Below, in pieces: positions 16,228 through 24,981 of a stretch of 64,000 nt of DNA (position 1 is the first letter of the stretch; every line of letters starts with the position of its first letter). The position numbers and the translations under genes were made by a program. Origin of the DNA: Streptomyces sp. HPF1205 (GTDB lineage Bacteria; Actinomycetota; Actinomycetes; Streptomycetales; Streptomycetaceae); the NCBI RefSeq assembly GCF_020400825.1, contig NZ_JAINVH010000003.1, positions 186,001-250,000 on the forward strand, in the 5' to 3' direction. Under the pieces are notes generated by a model, which made no database searches, was not told where the DNA came from, and was given only the letters and a program-made list of their open reading frames with translations.

Positions 16228-19032
16228 TCACGGTTGATTGGCACCCGGGCCCCCCGATTCCGGTTGTCGTCCCCCCGCTTCGGGCTGGTCGGCCCGAGAC
16301 GACTGGGCCCGCTGCAGCCCCTGCTGAATGGCGCTGAACGCGCGGGCAGACGCGACCGGGGAGATCAGGCCGTCGTCCCCGTCGCCGGCCGATCCGCCCT
16401 CCGCCTGTCCCGCTTCCATGCGTAGCTGTCTGGCGAGGCTCGCTCCTCTGGTCCGCTGCGGCAGTTTCGCCGGGGTGGTCAGTGGCTGGTGGGGGTCGCG
16501 GGTGGGCGCGCCGCCCCCGGCACCGCTTCCGGGGCCGCCCGCGGCCGAGGGCCGCACGGGCGCGGGCTGTCCCTGTCCCATGGCGCCCTGCGCACCCGGG
16601 TACCCGGGAACCGCCTGCGGCACTTGCACCCCTTGTGCCGCCTGCCTGCCGTACTCGGCCTGCGCCGCCGCCCCGTAGCCCTGCTGCGGCATGCCACCGA
16701 CGGGTCCGCCGGCGGTGCCACCCATGGCTCCGCTGACGGCGCCACCGAGCGGCCCCGCCCCGGCGGCCTCACGACTCGGGTAGTCCTGCGGTACGGGATG
16801 CCCCTGCGCCCGCGCCCACTCGGGCGGCCCGGAGGGCGCGGCTGCGGAGGGCGGTGCCGAGGGGTCGTCCGACGCGGGGGGCAACAGGCCTGCACCTCCG
16901 TACTCGGGAAAGCCGCTGTAGTCCAGGAGACGCGTGTGGGTGACCGACTGGGGCTCGGCCGGCGCCGCCGCCGCCAGGTCGCGCACCCCGTCCGCGACCG
17001 ATGCCGCGACCTGGGGGCGGGCCTCCTCCGCGGCAATGGCGCCGCCCGTCGCGGCCGAGGCCCTGAGCTGGTCCAGAACGGGTGAACCGACCTGCTCCAG
17101 CAGTTCCGAGGGCAGCAGGACGACGGCCAGGGTGCCGTAGACGGACCGGCGCAGCTCCACCTTGATCTTGTGCCGCTGGGCCAGCCGCGCGACGACGAAG
17201 TGCCCTAGGCGCGGGTCCTCGCTCAACGTGGTCATGTTGAGCTGCGGCGGGTTGGTGAACAGCTCGTTCGCCCGGTCGAGGGCCTCCGGGGCCATGCCCA
17301 GGCCGTGGTCCTCCACGTGTACGAGCAGGCCGCCGAGCGCCTTGGTCGCGCTGACGGACACGTGGGTGTCCGGCGGCGCGAAGTTCGTACCGTTCTCGAT
17401 GAGCTCGGCGAGCAGGTGGGTGACGTCGGCGACGGCCCGGCCGGCCAGGCCGAGGTGCCATTCGGCCGGGAGGTTCTTCACCTTGACGCGGGTGTACTTC
17501 TCCGTCTCGGCGACCGCGCTGCGCATCACGTCGACGATGGAGACGGGCGCCGTGATGCGGGGGTTGGACGGCGCGCCGCTGAGGATCACCAGGTTCTCGG
17601 CGTGCCGCCGCAGGCGGGTGGCGAGGTGGTCGATCTGGAAGAGATCCTTCAGCAGGTCCGAGTCCTCGTGCTTGCGCTCCAGGTCGTCGAGCAGCGAGAT
17701 CAGCCGGCCGATCAGCGTCTGCGTACGGCGGGTGAGCTGGGCGAAGACCTTCTCGGTGCCTTCGCGGCCCTTGGATTGCTGCACCAGGGACTCGGCGGCG
17801 ACGTGGCCGAGCTGGTCGATGGCCGCGGCCAGCCGTTCCACCTCGTCGGTCGCCTGGCGCCCCTGCGGTACCAGGGCGACCGGGGCGACCTGCTCGCCGC
17901 GCTGTATTCGGGCCAGGAGCTGGGGCACCCGCACGCCGGACAACTCGTCGGCCCGGGCCTGCAGTTCCGTCAGCCGGCTCAGGATCGCCTGCTCGTCCCG
18001 CCGGCTCGCACGTCCGCGCCGTAGGGCGATCAGGACGGCGGCGGCCACGGCGGCCAGCGTGCCGGCCGTACCGAGCAGAAGGCGCACGAGCGCGTCGTCG
18101 CCGCGGCTGGAGGCGCTGTCGGCGAGGCCGCCGAGACCGTCCGCGCTCAGCCGCTGCAGATCGCCGGTGACCTGGTCCGCGGCGGTCGGCCAGGCGGCCG
18201 CCACCGAAGGCACCGACGGGCCCTGGCCGCCGGCCACCGCGTCCTCGACGCGGCCCACGGTGGTGAACTGCGCGCTGCCGGTGATCCGGCCGTACGTCGC
18301 GGCCCCGCCGCCCGGCAGGTCGCTCGCGGTCAGGCCGGTGCGCAGTTGCTGCTGGACGCCCGCGTACTCGGTGAACAGGGTGCGGGTCGCGCCGGACCAC
18401 CGGTGGACGGAAAGGGCGCCGGCCATCAGGGCGTCCTCGCGCGAGAGCATCTCGGTGATCTGCTCGGCCGAGCTGACGGCCGTGCCGCCGCGCGCGAGGG
18501 TCCCGTCGTCGCTGCGTACGGCCGCGGTGAGCAGGGTGACGCCCTGGGAGATGGTGTCGGTGAAGTACTGGAAGGCTCCTGTGGCCGACAGCGCGGAGGC
18601 ATCGATCGCGTTGCGGCGCTCGGGCAGGAACACCAGGGCGTTGTTCAGCGACGTGGCGGAGGCGGCGAGCGTCGAGTTCACGCCTCCGGGGTGCGAGCGG
18701 CCGCGGTAGTCCCGGACGGCGGCGTCGGTCGCGCGGCGCGCCTCGTCCAGCGCCTTGCGGTTGGCGTTCGTGCGGCTCGCCTGCCACACCGCCGTCAGGC
18801 GGCGCTCGTTCTGCAGCCCGCTCAGCACGCTCTGCGCCGGCCGCGCGACGGACGAGGTCCGGTGCGCCTCGGCGTGCAGGCGGCTCTGGGTGCCGACGAG
18901 CCCTGTCGCCGCGTATCCCCACAGCGCGCACAGGCAGGCCGCAGGCACCGCTAAGGGCAGGATCGAGGGGAATCGCTGCGATCTACGCGGTTGCGACCGA
19001 TGACGTGTCCGCCCTTCGCGGGTGCCTGGCAT
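16228..19032 (-). CDS. cvnA: Conservon sensor histidine kinase-like protein CvnA (NIT domain)
   Basis: The 934-residue membrane protein has a first helix (about residues 25-45), an extracytoplasmic nitrate/nitrite-sensing-type (NIT) domain to about 300, a second helix near 320-340 (LLLGTAGTLAAVAAAVLIAL), a linker, a dimerisation-like region (DHLATRLRRHAENLVIL) and a HATPase domain with LLAELIENGTNFAPP (N box) and VEDHGLGM (G1). The last 270 residues are Pro/Gly/Gln-rich and predicted disordered. CvnA relays an outside signal to the CvnB-C-D set. Its ligand is not known. The 400 bp upstream must contain the operon promoter. Confidence 0.92.
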   Translation of the reverse strand: MPGTREGRTRHRSQPRRSQRFPSILPLAVPAACLCALWGYAATGLVGTQSRLHAEAHRTSSVARPAQSVLSGLQNERRLTAVWQASRTNANRKALDEARRATDAAVRDYRGRSHPGGVNSTLAASATSLNNALVFLPERRNAIDASALSATGAFQYFTDTISQGVTLLTAAVRSDDGTLARGGTAVSSAEQITEMLSREDALMAGALSVHRWSGATRTLFTEYAGVQQQLRTGLTASDLPGGGAATYGRITGSAQFTTVGRVEDAVAGGQGPSVPSVAAAWPTAADQVTGDLQRLSADGLGGLADSASSRGDDALVRLLLGTAGTLAAVAAAVLIALRRGRASRRDEQAILSRLTELQARADELSGVRVPQLLARIQRGEQVAPVALVPQGRQATDEVERLAAAIDQLGHVAAESLVQQSKGREGTEKVFAQLTRRTQTLIGRLISLLDDLERKHEDSDLLKDLFQIDHLATRLRRHAENLVILSGAPSNPRITAPVSIVDVMRSAVAETEKYTRVKVKNLPAEWHLGLAGRAVADVTHLLAELIENGTNFAPPDTHVSVSATKALGGLLVHVEDHGLGMAPEALDRANELFTNPPQLNMTTLSEDPRLGHFVVARLAQRHKIKVELRRSVYGTLAVVLLPSELLEQVGSPVLDQLRASAATGGAIAAEEARPQVAASVADGVRDLAAAAPAEPQSVTHTRLLDYSGFPEYGGAGLLPPASDDPSAPPSAAAPSGPPEWARAQGHPVPQDYPSREAAGAGPLGGAVSGAMGGTAGGPVGGMPQQGYGAAAQAEYGRQAAQGVQVPQAVPGYPGAQGAMGQGQPAPVRPSAAGGPGSGAGGGAPTRDPHQPLTTPAKLPQRTRGASLARQLRMEAGQAEGGSAGDGDDGLISPVASARAFSAIQQGLQRAQSSRADQPEAGGRQPESGGPGANQP

Positions 19033-19441
19033 CTGATTCCTCGTACGGCAGCGGAGCGCTGGTATCAGTAGGGGGCAGCGTCGACTGCCCGTCTTTTCTC
19101 CGGCGCGGCGACTTGACTCACCGTCATCGAAGTCTCGGCTACGGGTGACTGTATCAGGATCATGGAGAGGCGTCAGCGCATGCTTGTGGCAACTGCGCTT
19201 TGTTCCTGCGGGTGTTGCGGAGGTGGCTGCCAGTGCGGTACCGGACCGTCAGCGCCCCCTGGCGGCGGTTCCCGCGCCGCCGTGCGTACGCCTTCCGTGC
19301 CGCCGTACGCACCCGTCCGGACCGCGCGCCGGTCGGCATCTTGGCTGCTCTCGGGTCGGCATCCTGGTTGCGAGGCCCGGGTCGGCATCCTGGTTGCGCC
19401 CTGGCCCGCATCCCGTGCCGCGCCCCGACCTTCCCCCGGCC
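19033..19441. other. 409-bp region without a supported gene
   Basis: This lies upstream of the conservon and downstream of the flavoprotein gene at 19442. No open frame has a family signal. The main structure is a short direct repeat at 19332-19404. Confidence 0.5.
19332..19404. repeat. Three direct repeats of a GTCGGCATCCTGGTTGCG unit
   Basis: Copies begin at 19332 (degenerate: GTCGGCATCTTGGCTGCTC), 19355 and 19381; the last two share GTCGGCATCCTGGTTGCG exactly. Spacing is 23 and 26 bp. The role is not known. Confidence 0.7.
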
Positions 19442-20626
19442 TCACAGCAGGGAGAGCAGCTTGGGCGTGTAGAGGGAGCTGGCGGTTCCGATGCCGGCGA
19501 CCATGTCGAAGTAGATCGAGGTGAGTTCGGCGTCCGACTGGACCGCCCGCAACAGGGAGAGCCGCTGCTCGTGAGGGGTCAGCCGGGCGACCGCCAGGGT
19601 GGATTCGTATCCCGGCTTCAACGCCCGGTCGCGTTCGTCGGCGAACTCCTTGAGCGCCGAGTCGAGTTGCTCCGGGTCGTCGCCTATGCGGCCGCCGAGG
19701 AGGCGCACCAAGGTCTCGGCCTGGAGGAAGGCGTCGCTTATGCCGCGGGCGGTGATCGAGTCCTTGTGGTGCCCCGCGTCCCCCACCAGGGCCCAGCCGG
19801 GCCCGGCCGCCTGGCGGAAGTAGTTCCGCTGGTCGCCGGTGCCGCGTAGGCGCTCGGCCGGTTCCTTGCCGCCGAGGCGCTCGTACAGGGCGGGAGCGGT
19901 GGCCATGATCCGCTTCAGGTGGGCACCATAGGCGTCGCGCCGTATCTCCTCGAAGTCGGGCTGCGGGAAGTACGTGAGGACCAGCGTCAGACCGTCGTTG
20001 GTCGGCACGGCGGCGGTCCAGCTCCCGGGCCCCTCGTACAGTTCCAGGCCGGCCGGCACGTCCTCCCAGTACGTGTAGTACGCGCAGGTCAGCCGCGGAT
20101 CCTCGACGGTGTACGGCGCCTGGACCAGGCGGGCGACCGTGGAGCGCATGCCGTCGGCGCCGATCACCAAGTGCGCCCGTTCGGTGAAGGCGCGGTTCCG
20201 GTGTGTGCCCTCGACGCCTATGACGCGGCCGGTGTCGTCGCGCAGCAGGCCGGTGACGGCGCACCGGTCGCGGAACTCCACGCCGGCCGCCACGGCCGCG
20301 TCCGCCAGGATGGGGTCCAGGACGTGGCGCCTGGGGGCGAACCCGGCGCGCTGGCCCTCCACGCCGCGCGCGCAGCCCTCCAGGCGGATGTCGGCTGTCT
20401 CGTAGCGCACCCGGTCCAGGGGCGGGCACCCGGAGGCGCGCACCCGTTCCAGGAGCCCCCAGCGGGCGAGAGCGGCGACGCCGGGCTGGTGGATGAGGTG
20501 GGTGGACAGGGTGTCGGTGCCCTGGGGTGCCTTGTCGAGCATGAGCACCCGGTATCCGGCGCGGGCCAGGAGCATGGCGGCGGGCGCTCCCGCGCACCGC
20601 GCGCCGATCACTATGGCGTCGAACAT
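19442..20626 (-). CDS. FAD-dependent oxidoreductase of the PKS/adenylation operon
   Basis: The 394-residue protein is a group A flavin monooxygenase/halogenase-like fold. MFDAIVIGARCAGAPAAMLLARAGYRVLMLDKA is the FAD-binding Rossmann motif in the GARCAG variant, VIGADGMRSTVAR is the DG motif, and LVGDAGHHKDSITARGISDAFLQAE is the GD motif that contacts the FAD ribityl chain. The halogenase marker WxWxIP is absent. ATG 20626 begins exactly at the Rossmann strand; the frame extends upstream with low-complexity residues. It is the last gene of a three-gene operon and probably oxidises an enzyme-bound or released product of the two upstream enzymes. Confidence 0.85.
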   Translation of the reverse strand: MFDAIVIGARCAGAPAAMLLARAGYRVLMLDKAPQGTDTLSTHLIHQPGVAALARWGLLERVRASGCPPLDRVRYETADIRLEGCARGVEGQRAGFAPRRHVLDPILADAAVAAGVEFRDRCAVTGLLRDDTGRVIGVEGTHRNRAFTERAHLVIGADGMRSTVARLVQAPYTVEDPRLTCAYYTYWEDVPAGLELYEGPGSWTAAVPTNDGLTLVLTYFPQPDFEEIRRDAYGAHLKRIMATAPALYERLGGKEPAERLRGTGDQRNYFRQAAGPGWALVGDAGHHKDSITARGISDAFLQAETLVRLLGGRIGDDPEQLDSALKEFADERDRALKPGYESTLAVARLTPHEQRLSLLRAVQSDAELTSIYFDMVAGIGTASSLYTPKLLSLL

Positions 20627-20716
20627 GTGGCGTTGCCTCACAACAGGCGTCTCGGGGTGGGTTTGCGGGGGGAACGGGCGGGCGGGCACGGTGCGGACGC
20701 CGTGGCCGACCGCGGT

Positions 20717-22255
20717 TCAGCCGGCGTATCCGAGGTGTTTGAGCAGGGCCGGGCGGTCGATCTTGCCGTTGGTGTTGAGCGGCAACTGGTCGAGGACGGT
20801 GATCCTGCGGGGGCGCATGTATGGCGGCAGCCGGTCGGCCAGGGCGGCGTACAGCCCATCGGGCTCGCAGCCGGGGCCGGTGACCGCGGCCTCGACCTCC
20901 TGCTCGCCGTCGGAGGTCGCCACGGTGACGACGATCGCCTCGCGCACCCCGGGCTGCCGCCGCAGCGCGGCCTCGATCTCGCCGAGTTCGACCCGGTGTC
21001 CGCGCAGTTTGACCTGGTGGTCGGTCCTGCCCAGGTGGACCAGGACGCCGTCGAGCACGGCGACCCGGTCGCCGGTCCTGTACCAGTGCCGGTCGGTCAC
21101 CGGCCCCTCGTCGGTGGGCCGCTGGTCCGGCGTCAGGAACCGTCCGGCGTTGTTCGCGGCGTCCTGGTAGCCGGGGAACCGCAGCGGGCCGCGCACGCAC
21201 AGTTCGCCGACGTCCGCGGGCGCACCCGCGTCGTCCAGCAGCACGAAGTCCATCCCGGGATGACAGGCGCCGATCGGCGCGGTGCCGTTCGGCGTCTCCG
21301 GCCAGGCGGCCGGGTCGTCCGGGAGGCGGTACGCGGTGCAGGAGATGGTGAGCTCCGTCGGCCCGTACAGGACCTCCATGCGGCTGCCGGCGGCGGCCGC
21401 CCGCCATTCCCGCGCGGCGGCCAGCGTGAGCGGCTCGCCGCCGAAGACGCTCCACCGCAGGGTCGGCATGGCGCCCGGGCGCAGCGTGCCGAGCCGGGAG
21501 GCGAAGGAGATCAGCGACGGTACGGAGAACCAGTGCGTCAGCCGCAGGTTGTTGACCGCGTGGACCGGGGAGAGCAACTGGGCGCGGGTGGGCACCACAA
21601 GTGTGGCGCCGCCGGCCCAGGCGACGAAGAGGTCGTGCACGGACCCGTCGAAGGTCAGCTCGAAGGTCTGGGACATGCGGCTGCCGGGCCCGATGTCGTA
21701 CCGGGGGGCCAGACGGCCGATGTAGGCGGAGATGTTGCGGTGCGGGATGGGCACTCCCTTGGGGGTGCCGGTGGATCCCGAGGTGAAGATGACGTACGCG
21801 ATGTCGTCCGGGCCGGCGGGCCCGAACGGCAGGTCGGGCACCGGCTCCCCGGCCAGGGCGGCGCGCTCCTCGGGGCCGACCGCGAGCACGGGCACCCCGA
21901 GGTCCGCGCCGGCCCCGGGCGTGTCGGTCAGGACCAGGTCAAGACCGGCCGAGGCGGCGATGGCGGACGTGCGCGCCGGCGGATGGTCGGGGTTCAGCGG
22001 TACGACGGTGGCGCCGGCCCGCAGGATCGCCAGATAGCCGGCGTAGGCCGTCACCGAGCGGCCGGCCAGCAGCCCGACGGTACGCGGCGGGGCGCCGCCG
22101 GCGGCGTCGGCCAGGCGGCCGGCGAGCCGCTCGGCGAGGTCGCGCAGCTCGCCGTAGGACAGGTGCTCCCCGCCGACCTCCAGCGCGGTGACGTCGTAGC
22201 CGTACGCGGCGGCCGAGCGGGCGAACCAGTCGTATGCAGTCTGCGGGGCGTTCAC
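20717..22255 (-). CDS. Stand-alone amino acid adenylation (A-domain) enzyme
   Basis: The 512-residue protein is a complete NRPS-type adenylation domain without condensation or carrier domains. Motifs: A3 TSGSTGTPKG (158-167), FDGSVHD with the amino-group-binding aspartate (Asp203), A5 YGPTEL (297-302), A7 YRTGD (392-396), A8 GRTDHQVKLRGHRVELGEIE (409-428) and A10 NTNGKIDR with catalytic Lys498. It ends 14 residues after A10. The retained aspartate points to an alpha-amino acid substrate, but I cannot read the specificity with confidence. The GTG start overlaps the stop of the ketosynthase-ACP gene by 4 bp (GTGA), so the carrier it loads is likely the one on that protein. Confidence 0.88.
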   Translation of the reverse strand: MNAPQTAYDWFARSAAAYGYDVTALEVGGEHLSYGELRDLAERLAGRLADAAGGAPPRTVGLLAGRSVTAYAGYLAILRAGATVVPLNPDHPPARTSAIAASAGLDLVLTDTPGAGADLGVPVLAVGPEERAALAGEPVPDLPFGPAGPDDIAYVIFTSGSTGTPKGVPIPHRNISAYIGRLAPRYDIGPGSRMSQTFELTFDGSVHDLFVAWAGGATLVVPTRAQLLSPVHAVNNLRLTHWFSVPSLISFASRLGTLRPGAMPTLRWSVFGGEPLTLAAAREWRAAAAGSRMEVLYGPTELTISCTAYRLPDDPAAWPETPNGTAPIGACHPGMDFVLLDDAGAPADVGELCVRGPLRFPGYQDAANNAGRFLTPDQRPTDEGPVTDRHWYRTGDRVAVLDGVLVHLGRTDHQVKLRGHRVELGEIEAALRRQPGVREAIVVTVATSDGEQEVEAAVTGPGCEPDGLYAALADRLPPYMRPRRITVLDQLPLNTNGKIDRPALLKHLGYAG

Positions 22256-24189
22256 AGGGCCGCGGCCTCCAGCGCCTGGGTCCACTGGCGCAGCTCGCCG
22301 ACCGTGCGCAACTGCCCGAACTCCTCCGGGTCGACGTCCCGGCTGGTGGTCTTGGCGAGTTCGACCAGGATCCGCAGCCTGGCCAGCGAGTCGATGCCGA
22401 TCTCGGTGAGCGTCGAACTGTCGTCGAAGCCGGTGCGCGCGTGCTCGCGCAGCATCCACTCCGCCAGGTCGCCGCCGGCCTGGTGTTCCTCGCCGGGCCA
22501 GTAGCGCTTGGTCTGCCAGGGGTAGCGGGGAAGGGGCACGAAGCGGCCGGGCTCGCCGTACGTCGTCTCCCAGTCGGGGTCCCGGCCCTCGTAGTAGCCG
22601 CGGGCGGCCGGGGGCAGCGGCAGGGAGCCCCACTCCGTGAAGGCGGTCAGAGCGGCCGCCAGTTCCTCGTGGTCGGCGCCCTCGACGGCCAGCCGGTGGT
22701 CGTGGTGCTGGCGGCGGGTGGTGGCGGAGAAGCAGATGTCCCGCAGCGCGTACCCGGCGCCCTCGCCGCCGGGGCGGAGGTAGGCGGCGTACGCGCGGGC
22801 CAGCGCCCGCAGGGCCGCGGGTCCACGCGCGGAGAGTGGCAGCAGGTACGGGACACCGGTCGGCGCCGCGGACGCCGGCGCCGGGCGGTCGGCCTGGCGG
22901 ACCACGACGTGGGCGTTGAGGGCGGAGGACCCCTGCGCGCACACCCCGGCGAGGGCCGGCCGCCCCCGCTCGGGCAGTTCGTGGAGGGTACGGGGCACCA
23001 CCAGCGGCAACCGGTCCCAGTCGACCTGGGGGTTGGGGGTGGCCAGGTGGAGGCTGGCGGGGACCTGGCCGTGTTCCAGGCAGAGCACCGTCTTGATCAG
23101 CCCGGCGAGCCCGCCGGCCGCCTCGGCGTGACCGATGTTGGTCTTGACCGAGCCGACGAGCAGCGGCCGGTCGTGGGGGCGTCCCGCGCCGAGCACCGTG
23201 CCGAGCGCGGACAGTTCCAGCGGGTCGAGCGCCGGGGAGCCGGAGCCGTGCGCCTCCACGTAGTCGACGTCCGCGGGGCTCACGCCGGCGTCCTCGTAGG
23301 CCCATCGCAGGACTTCGAGCTGCCCTTCCAGGGACGGGTTGAGGACGGTGTCGCTGGTGCGGCCGTCGTTGCCGATCGCGCTGCCCTGGATGACGGCCCG
23401 GATGCGGTCGCCGTCGGCGAGGGCGTCGGAGAGCCGTTTGAGGACGACGACGGCCACCGCGTCGCTGGGGGCGTGGCCGTCGGCCTTGGCGTCGCCGAAC
23501 TTGCTGCGGCCGTCGCCCGACATGCTGCCGGCCTGGGACATCACGACGCCCTCGTCGGGGCGCAGGGTGATGTTCACGCCCGCGGCCAGCGCCACCGGGC
23601 ACTCGCGGACCCGCAGGCTCTGCACGGCCTGGTGGACGGCCACGAGGGAGGCGGAGCAGGCCGTGTCCACCAGGACGCTCGGCCCGCGGAAGTCGAAGGC
23701 GTGGGACACCCGGGCGGGCAGCAGGGAGCGGAAGTTGTTCAGTTGCGCCGCGGTCGCGTTCTCCAGGCCCTGGCGCAAGGCCAGTTCGAGGTAGTCGGCG
23801 CGGGCGTTGCCGACGAAGACGCCGGTGCGGCTGCCGGCGAGCAGGTCGGGGCGCTGGCCGGCGTCCTCCAGCGCCTCCCAGGCGGTCATCATCAGCAGCC
23901 TCTGCTGCGGGTCCAGTTCCATCGCCTCGGTGGCCGACATCCCGAAGAACTCGGCGTCGAAGTCGGCGACGCCGCCCAGGTAGCCCGCCCGGCGGCTGGC
24001 GATCCTGCCCGGGCCCGGGACGTCGGAGTGCAGCGCGTCGACGTCATAGCGTTCACGAGGCGTCTCGGTGGTGGCGTCCACGCCGTCCCGCAGGAGGGTC
24101 CACAGGTCGTCGACGCCCGGGGCACCGGGCAATCGGCAGGCCATACCGACCACTGCTACAGACCGTTCGTCCACGTCCGACCTGATCAC
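22252..24189 (-). CDS. AT-less type I ketosynthase-acyl carrier protein didomain
   Basis: The 645-residue protein starts with a ketosynthase (about residues 7-430): active-site Cys178 in VDTACSASL, His314 in VEAHGSGS (normally HGTGT) and His354 in VKTNIGHAEA. Several usually fixed motifs are changed: KADGHAPSDA replaces ADGYVRGEGA, and GVCAQGSSALNAHV replaces GVSSFGFGGTNAHV. Residues 447-520 are a KS-to-AT linker (LLPLSARGPAALRALA...TRRQHHDHRLAV), but no acyltransferase follows; instead the post-AT linker VPLPRYPWQTKRYWP (551-565) comes directly. A carrier domain ends the protein, with phosphopantetheine Ser601 in EIGIDSLARL. The GTG start is set by AAGGAG 7 bases upstream. Confidence 0.88.
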   Translation of the reverse strand: MIRSDVDERSVAVVGMACRLPGAPGVDDLWTLLRDGVDATTETPRERYDVDALHSDVPGPGRIASRRAGYLGGVADFDAEFFGMSATEAMELDPQQRLLMMTAWEALEDAGQRPDLLAGSRTGVFVGNARADYLELALRQGLENATAAQLNNFRSLLPARVSHAFDFRGPSVLVDTACSASLVAVHQAVQSLRVRECPVALAAGVNITLRPDEGVVMSQAGSMSGDGRSKFGDAKADGHAPSDAVAVVVLKRLSDALADGDRIRAVIQGSAIGNDGRTSDTVLNPSLEGQLEVLRWAYEDAGVSPADVDYVEAHGSGSPALDPLELSALGTVLGAGRPHDRPLLVGSVKTNIGHAEAAGGLAGLIKTVLCLEHGQVPASLHLATPNPQVDWDRLPLVVPRTLHELPERGRPALAGVCAQGSSALNAHVVVRQADRPAPASAAPTGVPYLLPLSARGPAALRALARAYAAYLRPGGEGAGYALRDICFSATTRRQHHDHRLAVEGADHEELAAALTAFTEWGSLPLPPAARGYYEGRDPDWETTYGEPGRFVPLPRYPWQTKRYWPGEEHQAGGDLAEWMLREHARTGFDDSSTLTEIGIDSLARLRILVELAKTTSRDVDPEEFGQLRTVGELRQWTQALEAAAL

Positions 24190-24981
24190 GGGATAGCTCC
24201 TTAGATGCTTCACCACTGTGCTTACGCGATGGCGTAGTTGACCTTGCCGCATGGCTCGGGAGCGGCGACAGGGGGCCCGGCTGTCGGCCGTCCGCCCCCT
24301 GTGTGCCGGCCGGCCCGCGGATACGGGGGCCGGCCGGCACACAGGGGGCGGAGGGGCAGGGCTCGGGTGCGGGCGGTGCCCGCCCGGGGGTACCGCGGCG
24401 GCCCCGTGATCCGCCGGGCCGGTTCCCCCGGGTGAACGCCTCGCCCGACCGCGCAGGTCGGCGCTCGCCTCATGTGAGCGTGGGACGCGGGTGCGGCGCG
24501 GGCCCCGCTCTTGCCACCCACCGGCTCTCCTTCTGAACAACTTCGGACAACACAACGGAACGTCGGGCAACACGACAGGCGGTGGCATCCTCCCCCGGTA
24601 CGCGACTGTTCGTGCCCGCCGCGTCACGGGATGCCAGGACACAGGCCGGTCGAGACCGCCGCTGATGTGTTCGAAGCGGACGCCGCGGCATCGAATTCCG
24701 GCCCACCGCATGATTGTCGTACGCATAGTCGCGGGTGCTCGATTCCCGCTCAAGGAATGGCCTGAAGTGATCGCCGCATGGTGAAACCTGCAGATATTTG
24801 GACAGACTCTGATGTTGAGCCCTGATGAGTTGCCGTCCGCAAGCAAACGGTCTCAAACGAACGCGAGTTGAGCACTCTCCGTATCGAAGCTGTCGCTCAT
24901 GAGGCGAGTGGGGGCAAACGATACGGACAAATACCGGAGGGGCGCTCCGCCGGGCCCGGGATTCTGATTTGATCTGATCTC
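24190..24981. other. 792-bp intergenic/leader region between the PKS operon and the GAF-PAS gene
   Basis: The two flanking genes point away from each other. The region has a GC-rich left half with a 25-bp perfect hairpin and a less GC-rich right half (24540-24980) that probably carries the promoters. A minus-strand frame ending at 24222 with PCGKVNYAIA has Streptomyces-like codons just before its stop but no start after the hairpin, so I do not call it a gene. Confidence 0.5.
24292..24351. terminator. 25-bp perfect hairpin in the PKS operon leader
   Basis: Bases 24292-24316 (CCGCCCCCTGTGTGCCGG...) pair without mismatch with 24327-24351 around a 10-nt loop. It is 103 bp upstream of the ketosynthase start. 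It has the form of a terminator, and could be an attenuator of the operon or a block against readthrough from a lost upstream gene. Confidence 0.7.

Noticed and set aside
24470..24856. 128-codon minus-strand frame in the PKS leader
   Set aside because: Codon use is irregular and no motif or ribosome site supports it.
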